A stretch of 64,000 nt of DNA from Microbacterium sp. SL75 (GTDB lineage Bacteria > Actinomycetota > Actinomycetes > Actinomycetales > Microbacteriaceae). Where the stretch lies: the NCBI RefSeq assembly GCF_026625865.1, contig NZ_CP113067.1:3286001-3350000 (forward strand). Reading direction: 5' to 3'. Under the pieces are notes generated by a model. The model was given only the letters and a program-made list of their open reading frames with translations. It did not search any database and was not told where the DNA came from. Positions 25,374 to 36,676 of this stretch are shown here, one piece after another (the stretch's first letter is position 1; each line of letters begins with the position of its first letter). A program made the position numbers and the translations under genes.

Positions 25374-28300
25374 TCACGCGAACGCCGGGGCGCCCTCCAC
25401 CGCCCCCGCGAGCTCTGCGAGCGTGCGGTGACTCAGCACGTCGGCGATCGTCACGGAGACCCCGCGCGCGGCGAGGGCGTGGGTGAACGAGACGAGGTCG
25501 ATGCTGTCCATTCCGGCGTCGAGGAGGTCGTCGTCGCGGTCGACCGGGTGACCGAGCACGGCTTCGGCGGCCTCATCGAGAACGGCCTCCGCGAGAGCCA
25601 CCTCCGCGAGATCGGCTCGCGCAGAGGTGGTCTCAGCGAGAACGCCCCCCGCAGAGACGGCCACGGCGGGCTCCAGCGCCTGCAGCGCGCGCGCGTCGAG
25701 CTTGCCGTTCGGCGTCAGCGGCAGCGCCTCGACCAGTACCGCGTCGGCGGGGACCATGTACCCCGGCAGCACCGCGGCGAGCTTCGTGCGGAAGGAGGCG
25801 GCATCCATGAATCGGGGGAAGGGACCCGGCTCGTCGGTGACGAGGAAGGCCCGCAGCACCGTCCCGCGCCCGCGGGGCCGCGGGAGCACCGCGGCCTCGC
25901 GCACCCCGCCGAGGCTGCGCACTGCCGTCGCGACCTCGCCGAGTTCGATGCGGTGCCCGCGGATCTTGACCTGGTCGTCGGAGCGGCCGAGGTACGCGAG
26001 TCGTCCGTCGGGTCGCACGCGGACCAGGTCGGCGGTGCGGTACATGCGTCCGCCGTGCCGGAAGGGGTCGGCGACGAACCGCTCGGCGGTGAGGGCTGCG
26101 CGCGCCGCGTACCCGCGCGCGAGCTGCGGGCCGGCGAGGTAGAGCTCGCCGACGGCTCCCACGGGTGTGGGCCGCAGCCGCCGGTCGAGGACGTACGCGC
26201 GCATCCCGGCGACCGGTCGACCCAGCACGACCTCGTCGGTCTCGCTCATCACCGCCGACACGGCGTCGACGGTCGTCTCGGTGGGTCCGTAGAAGTTCAT
26301 CGCGCGCACCGGCGAATCCCCCAGCGTGCGCCACGCCTCGACACCGACCGCCTCTCCCCCGAGTCCCAGCACGCGCAAGCGCTCGTGCACCGGGCTGTCG
26401 GCCGGCAGGCACCCGAAAAGCGTGGGCGACAGCTCGATCATCGTGATGCCGCGGCCCAGGATCTCGGCCTCGAGGCTGACCGGATCGCGCATCGTGTCGG
26501 CGTCGAGCAGCTCCACCCGGTGTCCCGAGAACAGGGCCAGCAACGGCTGCCACGACGCGTCGAACCCGAACGACCACGCGTGCCCGACGGTAAGCGACCC
26601 CGGTGCGGCGCCGGAGTACGCACGCTCGGCGTGGTCGGCGTGGAGGGCCACGATGCCGCGGTGCGTGGCGACAACGCCCTTGGGCTCCCCCGTCGACCCG
26701 GAGGTGAAGATCATGTACAGCGCGTCGTCGGGGTGCACTTCGACGACGGGCGGGGCGGCGTCCGCGGGCTCGACCTTCGGCACGTCGTGCCACGGCGAGA
26801 CGCCGATCACCGCTCGAGGGTCGGACAGGCGGCGGATCGCGTCGAGGCGACCGGCGGGTAGCGTCGGGTCGAGGTACACCGCGCACGCACCGGCCCGGGC
26901 GATGCCGAACAGCGCCTCGACCACCTCGATCGAGCGCGGCAGGGCGATGCCGACCACGTCTCCCCCGCCGATCCCCGCGGCGGCGAGTCCGGCGGCGAGG
27001 CGGGCCGTGCGATCGTCGAGCTCGCGGTAGGTCCAGGCGCGGGTGCCATCGGCGAGGGCGATCGCGTCGGGGCCGGATGCCACGGTCCCGGCGAACAGGT
27101 CGGGAACGGTTCGGCGGTCTTCGAGCGGGGCGCCCCGGTCGTCCGCCGCGCTCGGGTCGCGGCGAGAGACGGCGGCATCCATCCCCGCGGTGAGATCGCT
27201 GTCGCGCCCGACTGCATACGCGTGGCCGGCCAGCCGCGTCCACGCCGCGCGGTCCACGTGCCGTTCGGCCCGGATGCCGTCGACCGGCGCGGCGGGTCGG
27301 GCGATGATCTCGTCCAGCGCGGCCTGCCACAGATCGGCGAGCCCCGACGCGGAGTGCCCGACGAGCTGCTCAGCGCGCACCTCGACATCGACGACGAACC
27401 GACCCTCGATCACCGCGGGGGCGACGACGAGCGGGTAGTGCGTGAGGCTGTGCGCTTCGGCGTGGCGGACAGCGGCATCCGGAGCGAAACCGGTGCCGTC
27501 GTGACGCGAGACGGGCGCGTTCTGGAAGACGAGCAGGGTGTCGAAGAGCGACCCGGCGCCGGCGGTGCGGGCGATCGCGCGCAGCCCGGGGTGGGCGTGT
27601 GCGACGTCGAGGGCGAAGTCGTGCTGCAGCCGCTCGAGCACGGCGGCCACGGGAGCGTCGTCGAGGCCGATACGCACCGGCACGGTCGTGATGAACAGCC
27701 CCACCATGCTCTCGCTGCCGACGAGCTCGGGGTCGCGGCCCGACACGGTGGTGCCGAAGACGACGTCGTCGCGGTCGGTCAGGCGCGACAGCATCACGGC
27801 GGTGGCGAGCTGGGCGAGCGTGTTCAGGGTCACGTCGTGGCTGCGGGCGAACGACAGGAGGCGATCGGTGTCGGATGCCGACCACCCCCGCCGCTCGATC
27901 GTGGCGGCGCCGAAGCGGCCGTCGCCGGGCTCGGTCGCACGGTCGGCCAGCTGCAACGGGACGAAGCCGTCGCCGAGACGCGCGCGCCAGTGGTCGAGCG
28001 CTGCGGTCATGTCTTTCTGCTGCAGGTGGAGCACCTGATCGCGGAAGGGGCGCACCGCGGGGAGCGCGGCGTCTGCGTAGGCACGCTGGATCTCGTCGAT
28101 CACGATGCCGAACGACCACCCGTCGAGTGCGATGTGGTGCCCGGTGAGCACGACCTCGTCGCCCGCGTCGGCATGGACGAGGGTCACCCGCAGCAGCGGA
28201 CCGGTGCGCACGTCGAACCCGCGCCCGCGTTCCTCGTCGGCGATCGTCATGCCGTCGCCGGAGCGTTCTTCGACGGGGATCGTGCCCCGCGCGGGAATGA

Positions 28301-28514
28301 CGTGGACCGGGTGCGGCAGTCCCTCGTCGACGAAGCGCCCGAGCACGACCGGGTGACGCGCAGCGACCGTGTCGACGGCGGAGCGCAAGCGAGTGGCATC
28401 CACTCGCCCGTCGAGTTCGAGACGCACCTGGATGACGTACGCGTCGTCGGTCTCGGCGGCCAGGGCCAGCAGTCCGCGCTGCAGCGGGGTGGCCTGGAGG
28501 ACGTCGGCGATCAT
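25374..28514 (-). CDS. NRPS module C-A-PCP (siderophore assembly)
   Basis: 1046 residues from ATG 28514 (AGGAG upstream). Condensation domain 1-430 with H126-H127-IAL-D131-G132 (HHIALDGWS); adenylation domain about 490-950 with [23 protein letters not shown] and YRTADLVR; carrier domain about 970-1040 with GMDSID (4'-phosphopantetheine Ser). There is no thioesterase domain. By hand alignment to GrsA the pocket residues read D-A-Q-E-G-G-F-V-D-K; this is not a code I can assign, though DAQ..VDK partly recalls the Gln code. It is the last gene of the left siderophore operon and should add or modify the distal building block, possibly the N-hydroxylated amino acid. Confidence 0.9.
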   Translation of the reverse strand: MIADVLQATPLQRGLLALAAETDDAYVIQVRLELDGRVDATRLRSAVDTVAARHPVVLGRFVDEGLPHPVHVIPARGTIPVEERSGDGMTIADEERGRGFDVRTGPLLRVTLVHADAGDEVVLTGHHIALDGWSFGIVIDEIQRAYADAALPAVRPFRDQVLHLQQKDMTAALDHWRARLGDGFVPLQLADRATEPGDGRFGAATIERRGWSASDTDRLLSFARSHDVTLNTLAQLATAVMLSRLTDRDDVVFGTTVSGRDPELVGSESMVGLFITTVPVRIGLDDAPVAAVLERLQHDFALDVAHAHPGLRAIARTAGAGSLFDTLLVFQNAPVSRHDGTGFAPDAAVRHAEAHSLTHYPLVVAPAVIEGRFVVDVEVRAEQLVGHSASGLADLWQAALDEIIARPAAPVDGIRAERHVDRAAWTRLAGHAYAVGRDSDLTAGMDAAVSRRDPSAADDRGAPLEDRRTVPDLFAGTVASGPDAIALADGTRAWTYRELDDRTARLAAGLAAAGIGGGDVVGIALPRSIEVVEALFGIARAGACAVYLDPTLPAGRLDAIRRLSDPRAVIGVSPWHDVPKVEPADAAPPVVEVHPDDALYMIFTSGSTGEPKGVVATHRGIVALHADHAERAYSGAAPGSLTVGHAWSFGFDASWQPLLALFSGHRVELLDADTMRDPVSLEAEILGRGITMIELSPTLFGCLPADSPVHERLRVLGLGGEAVGVEAWRTLGDSPVRAMNFYGPTETTVDAVSAVMSETDEVVLGRPVAGMRAYVLDRRLRPTPVGAVGELYLAGPQLARGYAARAALTAERFVADPFRHGGRMYRTADLVRVRPDGRLAYLGRSDDQVKIRGHRIELGEVATAVRSLGGVREAAVLPRPRGRGTVLRAFLVTDEPGPFPRFMDAASFRTKLAAVLPGYMVPADAVLVEALPLTPNGKLDARALQALEPAVAVSAGGVLAETTSARADLAEVALAEAVLDEAAEAVLGHPVDRDDDLLDAGMDSIDLVSFTHALAARGVSVTIADVLSHRTLAELAGAVEGAPAFA

Positions 28515-28573
28515 CGGCAATCTCCTGTCGAGGCGGGACGCGGGGCACGCGGGGTCACGACGCCCGCGATCAT
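28511..28573 (-). CDS. Micro-ORF (20 codons) bridging two NRPS genes
   Basis: An ATG at 28573 overlaps the stop of the upstream NRPS gene (ATGA) and the ORF ends in a TGA that overlaps the ATG of the downstream NRPS gene (ATGA). The peptide is [20 protein letters not shown]. Its first codons resemble the start of the downstream gene (MIADVL) and the DNA CGATGATCGC is common to both starts, 59 bp apart, so it may be a partial duplication of the start region that carries coupled translation across the gap. Whether the peptide itself matters is unknown. Confidence 0.3.
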   Translation of the reverse strand: MIAGVVTPRAPRPASTGDCR

Positions 28574-31500
28574 CGGGGGTCCCCCACCAGAGCGACGAGG
28601 AGTTCGGGGCTGAGCCCGGAGGCCGACAGCGGGGTGCTTTCGGTCGCGGTCGCGGCGGTCTCGGCGGGCCGGAGCGCACGCGCGAGCTCGACGAGCACCG
28701 GGTGCGCGAACACCTGGCGCGGGACGGCGGCGAGACCGCGCTCCCGGAGGCGCGCGACGAACGCGATCGATGAGATGCTGTCGCCGCCGAGGGCGAAGAA
28801 CGACGCCTCGGGCGAGGGATCGGGGATGCCGAGCGCCTCGGCCGCGCACGCGAGGACCGCGTTCAGGGTGTCGATGTCGGGATCGTTTCCCGCGCCCGCG
28901 GCGGCGGGAACGGAACCCGCCGCAGCCCCCGCCCCGGAACTGCGGACGGGCTCGGCATCCGGAGCATTCGACTCGGTCGGCCGCGCCTCGCCGCGCGGGA
29001 TCGGGAGATCGGCGAGGGTCGCGGTTTCGTCGGAGTCGGCCAGCGCGCCGATGACGGCCAGCAGCCGTTCGGCGAGACGGGCGACCGTGCGCGAGTCGAA
29101 CAGCGCGGTGCGGAACGCGATTCCGCCGCGCAAGCCCTCGGCGTCGTCGATGAACTCGAACGACAACTCGAACTTCGCGTGCGTGCGCTCGGGCTCGGCG
29201 ATCTCGTAGGCGATCTCGCCGCCCGGGTGCGGGAGCGTGCCGCGCAACTCTCCCCCGCTGTGCAGCTGCACCATCGTCGTGGCGAGGGGGCTCAGGCCGG
29301 TCGAGCGGTCGGGACCGACCGCGAGCACGACGTTCTCGAACGGCACCGTCTCGTGCTCGAGCGCGTTGACGAGGGTCTCGCGCGCCGAGACCACGAGGGC
29401 GTCGAGCGACGTGTCGGCCGGAACCCGATGCCGCAGCACGACCGTGTTGGCGAGCATGCCCACCATTTCGGCCGTGCGCTCGTCGCGGCCCGCCACGGGA
29501 ACGGCGACGAGGATGTCGTCGCTCTCGCCGAGGCGGGCGAGCGTGGCGACGACCGCGGCCTCGAGCACCACGAACAGGCTCGAGCGGGTGCGCCGGGCGA
29601 CGCCGCGCAAGCCCGCGGCGGCTCCGTCGGCGATCGTGAACGCGTGCCACCCGCCGTCGGCCGGGGCGAGGGGATCGGGCGCGCGATCGGCGGCGAGGGG
29701 CAGCCCCGCGGGCGCGTCGGCGAGCCGCGCACGCCAGAACGCCAGGGACGCGTCTGTGTCGGCGCGTTCCGTGACCAGGTCGAGCGGCGAGGGCGCGGGG
29801 GTCGGCCATGCCGGCGCGCGTCCGGCGGCACGCGCGTCGTAGGCGGTGGCGAGATCGCGCAACAGGATGCCGGTGGACCACTCGTCGGCGACCAGATGGT
29901 GCAGCAACAGACCCAGCGACCGGCCGTCGTCGGTGTGCACCGCGCGCACCCCGATCTCACGGTCGAGGTCGAAGCCGCGACGGAGGTCCTCGGCATCCGT
30001 CGACCACCAGGCGAGGTCGTCGAGCCGGTGCGTCGGCACCACGCGCTGCCGGGGGGTGCCGTCGACGACATCGACCAGGACGCGCAGGCCCTCGTGGCGC
30101 ACGAGCACGTCGCGGACGGCTGCGCGGAGCGCGGCGGCATCGGGAGCACTGGTGAAGCGCAGCACGTACGGGATGGCGTAGCCGAGACCGCCGTCGTCGA
30201 AGCGGTCGAGGAACCAGATGCCGCGCTGCTGCGGGAGCAGCGCAACCGCGTCGGCGCGCGTGGCCGCACCGGACTCCTCCGTTTCGGCGGAACGCGGCGC
30301 ACCGGGGGTGCGGGAGCGTCGGCGCGGGCGGCCCCCGATCTCGCCGTCACGGGCTCACCCGCCACCGCACCGAGCGCCCGCGCGGTGGGGTGGGCGAAGA
30401 AGTCGCCGATGCGCAGGCCGTCGATACCGCGCGCGCGAAGAGTCGCGATGACGCGGGTGGCCAGCAAGGAGTGTCCGCCGGCGTCGAAGAAGTCGTCGTC
30501 GGGCCCCAGGTCGAAAGCTTCCAGGGCGCCGCGGAACGCCTCGAGCACGGCATCCGCCCGCTCGGTGAGCTCGGCGTCTGCAGACACCGTCGCGGTGCGT
30601 ACCGGAGCCGAGGCGTCGACGACCCCCGTCGCGACAGATGCCGGTCGCAGCAGCATGACGTCGCGCAGCAGACGCCCGGCGGGCTCGTCGCCCTCCGCTG
30701 TCGCGAGGGCCTCGACGGCCGTGCACAGCGCGTCGAGCACCGTGCGCGCCGCCGTCTCGGACACGTCGGACGACCACGTCACCTCCAGCGCGGGCGTCGT
30801 ACCTTCGCGGAGGGCGATGGTGATCCCCGGCTCGGTCGCCAGCGGCGGCAGCTCGATCTCGCGGGCCGCGGCGCCGCCGATGCGGGCGGAGCCGAGCACG
30901 TCGCCGACGCCGACGAGCAAGAACCCGGCCCGCTCGCGCAGCGCGGGCTGCGCGCGGCGGATCAGCTCGACGGGAACGACGCCCCCGGCCGTCGCCGCGC
31001 GCACCGCCTCGACGGTGCGGGCGGTCAACGACGCCACCGTGTCGTCGCCGCGCACCCCGAGCCGCAGCGGCACGAGATTGCCTCGCGCGCCCACGGCGTG
31101 CGCTCCCATGCCCTCGACGTCGAGGACGGGCAGGTCGATGACGCCATCGGTGCGCCCCGTGGCCGCCGTCAGCACCGCCGCCGCGGCCACCGCGAGCGTG
31201 TGCAGTCCACCGGCTCCGGTGCGGGCGACCGCCTCGGCGAGCCGCGGCAGCTCGGCGCGCAGGCGCCGGATGCCGTGTGCCTCGGCCCCGACCGGTGTCG
31301 GCTCGGCGACCGAGCGACGCCAGGCCGCGGGGAGCGTCAGCGGCACCGCCCCGTCGAGCACCGCACGCCACCGCTCGAGCACGGGCGCACTGCCCGTCCC
31401 CCGCAGCCAGCGCACCTTCTCGGCGGCGAAGCGCCGGTAGGCGCCCCGATCGATGGCGGGGGCGTCGCCGTCGTAATGAGCGCTCAGCCGGGCGAAGAAC

Positions 31501-33298
31501 GGATGCCAGGAGGCATCGTCGAGGGCGATGTGGTGCCCCACGATCCCGAGCACGAGTCCGGGTCGATGGGCGTCGTCCGCACCGGTGTGGGCCTCCCCGG
31601 AGGTTCCTGCTGCGGTGGCGCCCGCAGCAGTGCCCCGATCGCGGGTGTCCCCGGAGCCGGTGTCGATGAGCGAGACGCGCAGCGGCGCCTCGGTGGCGAG
31701 GTCGAAGGCCACGCGCGCGCGGCCCACGACGTACGCGCGCACCTCGTCGGGGGCGAGCGCGATCCGCTCGACGTGGACCGCGTCGGCGGACAGCTCCCGC
31801 GGGCGTACGCCGCCCTCCACGGCATCCCAGACGGTGCGCAGCGCCGGGAAGTCCTCGATCGTGCGGCGCAGCGCCGTGGCGAGCCGATCGGCGTCGACGT
31901 CGCCGTCGAACCGCACGGCGAGGGCGACGGCGCCCGTCGCCGCGTACGGGTCGAGCTCGTGCAGGAGCCACATACGCTCCTCCGAGGGCGAGGCGACCAC
32001 CTCGTCGACCGATGCCGGAGCGGCAGCGCTGGCGATCCCCCGCGCTTTCAGCAGGGCGTCCATGCGGGCGCGCTTCGCGCCGCTCAAGAGCGACGACGCG
32101 CGCGCGGCGGGCCGCGGACGACCCACTGCGTCGAGGCGCCGGGACACGGCATCCAGGATCTCGTCCGCCGTCTCGAGCGCGAGGGCGTCGACGGCGACGT
32201 CGGCGGTGAGCACGAGGGCACCGTCACTCTCACCGAGTCGGATGTCGAGCACGACCTGGGGCGTCGCCGTCCATGCGGCGACCGGGGCGGGGGTAGCGGG
32301 CCAGGCGAGGCCGTTCGTGACGACGACCGGGCAGGCGACCGCCGTGCGGTCGCGTCGGGCCAGAGCGGTGGCGACCGCGGGGCCGTCGGGTCCGTCGAGG
32401 CGAGCGAACAGCTCGGCCTGCAGCACCCGGGCGCTGCTGACGGCGTCGGCCGGATCGGCTCCGGCGCCCACGACGACGAAGCCGGCGAACGGCCCCACCG
32501 GCGCATCTTCGCCGCCCCCGCGGTCGGCACCGACAGCCGCACCGGGCCGCCGGACCGCGCGGCCAGCTCGTCGCCGATCGCACCCGCGGCGACGGAGTGC
32601 GCCGACAGGCCCGCCGCTCCGCCTGCGAGCACCGCTCGCCGCCAGATCGCCGCGTCGACGACCCGAGAGGTCCGCTCCGTGCGGATCGGTCCCAGGCCGT
32701 CGAGGGCCGCGCGCCAGGGCAGACGGGGAGCCGCGGGCAGGTCGTCGGCCGCGCGCTGCGCCCGGTCGGCGTCGGCGCCCGCAGGGAACGCGCGCAGAGC
32801 GTCGAGCAGCCCCGTCGGTGCGGGCGGCAGGGAGAGCGTCGGGTCGGCCAGCAGACGCCGAGCCTCGGAGATGACGCGTGCGAGGCCCTGCCCGTCGAGG
32901 GCGAGCGCGTCGGAGCACAGCACCACCGCGTCGCGGTCGTCGCGGCGCACGTGCACGACCTCGACCAGCGCGTCGAGGGGCCGAGGTGCGGTCCGCAGCT
33001 CCGCCAGCAGATCGACGAAGGCGTCGTCGCCGCGTCCGTGCAGGTCGACCACCCGCAGCACGTCCGCCTCGGGCGCGACGCTCTGCGTTCCCGCCGTCGC
33101 GTCGATCCGCAGTCGCAGCGCCTCGTGACGGGCGACCAGGGATGCCACGACCTCGCGCAGCCGATCGGCGTCGACGTCGCTCTCCCAGACGCGCACGTCG
33201 AGCATCCCGGTCGCCCCGAGGGGAGCCGCGCCGTCGCGCGCGGCGAGGTACGCCCGCTGCAGCGGGGTGAGGGGTGCGGAGTTTGCGTGCTCAGACAT
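28570..33298 (-). pseudogene. NRPS (Cy-like)-C-PCP-C-PCP, reading frame broken twice
   Basis: ATG 33298 overlaps the stop of the upstream NRPS. Frame 1 (33298 to about 32519) begins LTPLQRAYLAARDG and carries the N-terminal half of a cyclisation-like domain with the motif DALALDGQG. Frame 2 (about 32515 to 30304) continues that domain, then a C domain (WLLHELDPY, HHIALDD) and a PCP (GGHSLL). Frame 3 (about 30308 to 28570) holds a second C domain (LLPQQRGIWFLDRF, HHLVADEWS) and a PCP (GGDSIS). Each change of frame occurs at a run of five G/C (32515-32519 and 30304-30308) and would be repaired by one extra base. No adenylation domain is present. It could be a true pseudogene, or an intact gene of about 1,575 codons with two homopolymer errors; I favour the latter because all core motifs survive. 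Confidence 0.8.
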
Positions 33299-36200
33299 CG
33301 GCGCCCTCCGTCACGAGCTCGACGAACAGTTCGGCGATGACGTGCACGTCGTCGCCTCCGCGATCGGCGAGCACGGCGGCGAGCCGGCGAGGCGTGCGCG
33401 CCTCGAACAGCTCGGCGACCGTGAGGTCGCTCACCCGCAGCTCGTCGCGCAGGGCTGCGACGCACGCGACGGCGCGCACGGAGTCACCGCCGATGCGGAA
33501 GAAGTCGTCGTCGGCGCTCAGGTCGGCCGTTCCGACCACCTCGGCCATGACCAGGGCCACGGCGCGCTCGAGCGGCGTCTCGTCGGACGCGGCCGTCGTG
33601 GGCATCGCCGCGCGCGCGGCCCCCTCGGCCAGAGCGGCGCGGTCGATCTTGCCGTTGACGGTCAGCGGCAGGCGGTCCACGAGCACGATGACCTCGGGCA
33701 GCATGTACGCCGGCAGGCGTTCCGCGAAAGCGGCGCGGATGCCCCGCTCGTCGACGACCGCGCCGGCACGGCGCGCCACGGTGACCGCGAGCACCCCCGA
33801 CCGCACGGGCAGCAGCGACGCGATCGCGCGATCGACGCCGGGCACGCCGTCGAGAGCGCGCTCGATCTCGCCCAGCTCGATGCGGTATCCACGCAGCTGG
33901 ATCTGGTGGTCGCGGCGCCCGTGGAACTCGATCACCCCGTCGGGGCGGTAGCTCGCCAGATCGCCGGTGCGATACCACCGCACCCCCTCGTGCACGACGA
34001 AGCGGTCGCTGGTGCGCTCGGGGTCGCCGCGGTAGCCGCGCGCCACGCCCGCTCCCCCGATCCACAGCTCGCCGACGACGTGGTCGGGGCAGTCCTCGCC
34101 GCGCTCGTTGACGACGCGGCAGCGGACGCCCGCCATCGGAACGCCGTACGGGACGACGGCCTCGGGGTGGTCGGCATCCGGTTCGTGAACGGTCGAGTGG
34201 ATCGCCGTCTCGGTCGTGCCGCCGAGTCCCGCGAAGCGCACGCCGGGCACGCGCGCAGCGAAGGCCGCGGCTGTCGAGCCGGGCACCCAGTCGCCCCCGG
34301 TGATCACGGTGCGAACGCTCACGAGCTGATCGTCGGATGCCGCATCCAGCAGCATCCGCAGCAGGGCGGGCGCCGCGTTGACCACCGTGACACCGTGCCG
34401 CTCGATGAGCTCGGCCCACGCGAAAGCGTCGCCCGTGTCGGAGGCCTCGGGCATGACCACCGAGCCGTCGAGGGCGAGCGGGGCGAACAGGTCGTACACC
34501 GACAGGTCGAACTGCAGCGACGACAGCGCGATCGTGCGCTCGTCTCCGGTGAGGCCGAAGTGCGCGGCGATCGCGTCGATCGTCGCCGCCGCCGCGGAGT
34601 GCGGCACCTCGACGCCCTTCGGCTCGCCCGTCGACCCCGAGGTGAACAGGACGTAGGCGATCGCCGACGGCTCGACCGGCACGGGGGCGGCGAGGGGGAC
34701 GGAATCCCCCGCAACCGCGAGCACCGGCACGTCGACGCCCTCGGCCGCGCCCACGAGCGCCTGGGCGCCGGAGCGCGCGAGGATGCGGTCGCGGCGGGCG
34801 GCGGGATCGTCGACGTTGATCGGCACGTAGGCCGCCCCCGCCGCGAGCACACCGAGCACCGCGATCGCCTGGTCGACGCCCTTGGGCAGGCGCACCGCGA
34901 CCGTGTCGCCCGCGCCGACGCCGATCGCGGCGAGACGCGCCGCGAGGGTGAGGGCCTTCTCCGCGAGCTCACCGGCGGTGAGGGTGCCGCGCGCGGAGCG
35001 GACGACGATGCCGTCGGGGTGCGAGCGGGCGCGGGTGAAGAACGCGTCGTGCAGGGTGCGGGCGGCGGGTGCGGGCACGTCGTGCGCGGTGCGCCGCTCG
35101 AGCTGCCCCGCCGGGAGGGGAACGGCGCCGTCGCCGTGGTCGATCACGGTGTCGACGAGGTCGATGAACGCGCGGAACATGTCGGCGATCACTCCGGGCG
35201 GGAAGGCGTCGCGGCGCACGTCCCAGTTGACGAGCATCCCCTCGGCGACGTCCACCACCTGCGCGTCGAGCTCGACCTGCGGTCCCTGCGAGATGATCCA
35301 CGACGGCGTGCCGAACACGCCGAGCACCCGCTCCGAGAACAGCCGGCCGAGGTTGAGGCCCGAGGTGAACACGATCGGGGCGAGCACGGGTTCGCCGGCT
35401 GCACGGCCGAGGTCGCGCAGCACGTCGAGCCCGCCGTACGCGGCGTGGTCGACGGCCGCGTGCAACTGGCTCTGCAGCCGCCGGGCGCGCTCGGCGAACG
35501 ACTCCGGAGCGGCGTGGTCGACGGCCAGGAGCACCGAGTTGGTGAAGTCGCCGACGAGGTCGTCGACGTCGGGCACGACGGGCGCGCGCGTGAAGAGCGG
35601 CACGTTCAGGAGGAACCGCTGCTGGGTCGACCAGCGCGCCACGACCTCGGCGAAGGCGGTGGCGAGCACGACCGACGGCGTCACCCCGAGGCTCCGGGCG
35701 CGCGCGGCGAGGGCGTCGGCGCGGTCGTGGTCGAAGGTCTCGGCGAGGCGGACGCTCGCGTGCGGGTCGGGCCGGTCGCCCTCCGCCCGCGCCGGGAGCG
35801 CCGGGGCACCGGGGAACGTCGGCACCCGCTCGGCCCACCAGGCCCGGTCGCGCTCGCGGGCCGCGGGGTCGCCCTCGACGGCGAGGTATTCGCGGTAGCC
35901 GGGGTGGGCGGGAACGCCGAGCGCGTCATCGTCGTCGTAGGCGCGAGCGAGGTCTTCGAGGATGCGACGGTAGCTCTGCGCGTCGGCGGCGAGCATGTCG
36001 ACGTCGACGTGCAGGCGAGTGCGCCCGGCGGGCAAGAGGGTCAGGGCCACCTGGACGACCTGGCCGTCGACCACGTCGAGCATCTGGTGGGATCGTTCGT
36101 CGCGCAGACGCTCCAGCTCGCGAGCGACCCCGGCGTCGTCGAGGTCGCGCAGGTCGTCGACCCGCACCGTCGACGACACCGCTCCCGCGGGAACGATCCA

Positions 36201-36668
36201 CTGCATCGCGTCGTCGGTGAAGGCCGCGCGCAGCATCGGGTGGCGTGTGACGAGCGCCGTCACCGCGCGCGAGAGACGGCCGGGGTCGATGCCGTGGCCG
36301 TCGAATTCGACGTAGAGGTGCGCGGCGACCCCGCCCAGCCGATGCTGCGTCTGCCGGCCGCTCCAGTAGGCGTGCTGCATTGGCGCGAGCGCGAAGCGGG
36401 GGTCGTCGTGCACGGCGGCGCGTGCCACCTCGCGCGAGACGGGTGCGCCGGCCCCGGCGAGAAGGCGCTCCCACGCGGCGACGGTCGGGGTGGCGGCCAG
36501 CGCGCCGAAGCCCACCTCGGCGCCTTCGGCCCGCCATCGCTCGGCGAGGCGGATGATGGCGAGCGAGTGCAGGCCGTGCATGAGCAGGTCGTCGTCGGGC
36601 TCGATCTCGTGCGCGGCGATGCCCACCTGGGCGGCGATCTCGGCAGTGATGCGGGTGCGGTCGAACAC
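33291..36668 (-). CDS. NRPS ArCP-Cy-A-PCP (aryl-capped heterocycle-forming module)
   Basis: 1125 residues from GTG 36668 with AGGAG upstream. An aryl carrier domain (1-75) has S35 in LLMHGLHSLAIIRL. The cyclisation domain (about 90-510) begins LAPMQHAYWSGRQ and has the diagnostic D224-x4-D229-x2-S232 in place of HHxxxDG. The adenylation domain (about 540-1020) has [14 protein letters not shown] and YRTGDLASYRPDG; hand-aligned pocket residues read D-L-Y-N-I-G-L-I-H-K, between the known Cys code (DLYNLSLIWK) and Thr code (DFWNIGMVHK). The final PCP has GGDSVR. It should take 2,3-dihydroxybenzoyl on the ArCP, activate Cys, Ser or Thr, and form a thiazoline or oxazoline, as in MbtB- or VibF-like systems. 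The stop overlaps the next NRPS start by 8 bases. Confidence 0.93.
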   Translation of the reverse strand: MFDRTRITAEIAAQVGIAAHEIEPDDDLLMHGLHSLAIIRLAERWRAEGAEVGFGALAATPTVAAWERLLAGAGAPVSREVARAAVHDDPRFALAPMQHAYWSGRQTQHRLGGVAAHLYVEFDGHGIDPGRLSRAVTALVTRHPMLRAAFTDDAMQWIVPAGAVSSTVRVDDLRDLDDAGVARELERLRDERSHQMLDVVDGQVVQVALTLLPAGRTRLHVDVDMLAADAQSYRRILEDLARAYDDDDALGVPAHPGYREYLAVEGDPAARERDRAWWAERVPTFPGAPALPARAEGDRPDPHASVRLAETFDHDRADALAARARSLGVTPSVVLATAFAEVVARWSTQQRFLLNVPLFTRAPVVPDVDDLVGDFTNSVLLAVDHAAPESFAERARRLQSQLHAAVDHAAYGGLDVLRDLGRAAGEPVLAPIVFTSGLNLGRLFSERVLGVFGTPSWIISQGPQVELDAQVVDVAEGMLVNWDVRRDAFPPGVIADMFRAFIDLVDTVIDHGDGAVPLPAGQLERRTAHDVPAPAARTLHDAFFTRARSHPDGIVVRSARGTLTAGELAEKALTLAARLAAIGVGAGDTVAVRLPKGVDQAIAVLGVLAAGAAYVPINVDDPAARRDRILARSGAQALVGAAEGVDVPVLAVAGDSVPLAAPVPVEPSAIAYVLFTSGSTGEPKGVEVPHSAAAATIDAIAAHFGLTGDERTIALSSLQFDLSVYDLFAPLALDGSVVMPEASDTGDAFAWAELIERHGVTVVNAAPALLRMLLDAASDDQLVSVRTVITGGDWVPGSTAAAFAARVPGVRFAGLGGTTETAIHSTVHEPDADHPEAVVPYGVPMAGVRCRVVNERGEDCPDHVVGELWIGGAGVARGYRGDPERTSDRFVVHEGVRWYRTGDLASYRPDGVIEFHGRRDHQIQLRGYRIELGEIERALDGVPGVDRAIASLLPVRSGVLAVTVARRAGAVVDERGIRAAFAERLPAYMLPEVIVLVDRLPLTVNGKIDRAALAEGAARAAMPTTAASDETPLERAVALVMAEVVGTADLSADDDFFRIGGDSVRAVACVAALRDELRVSDLTVAELFEARTPRRLAAVLADRGGDDVHVIAELFVELVTEGADV

Positions 36669-36676
36669 GGTTCTCC

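Noticed and set aside
28570..30165. Separate C-PCP protein starting at GTG 30165
   Set aside because: That start would delete core motif 1 of the C domain (LLPQQRGIWFLDRF lies upstream in the same frame); a one-base frame break explains the data better.
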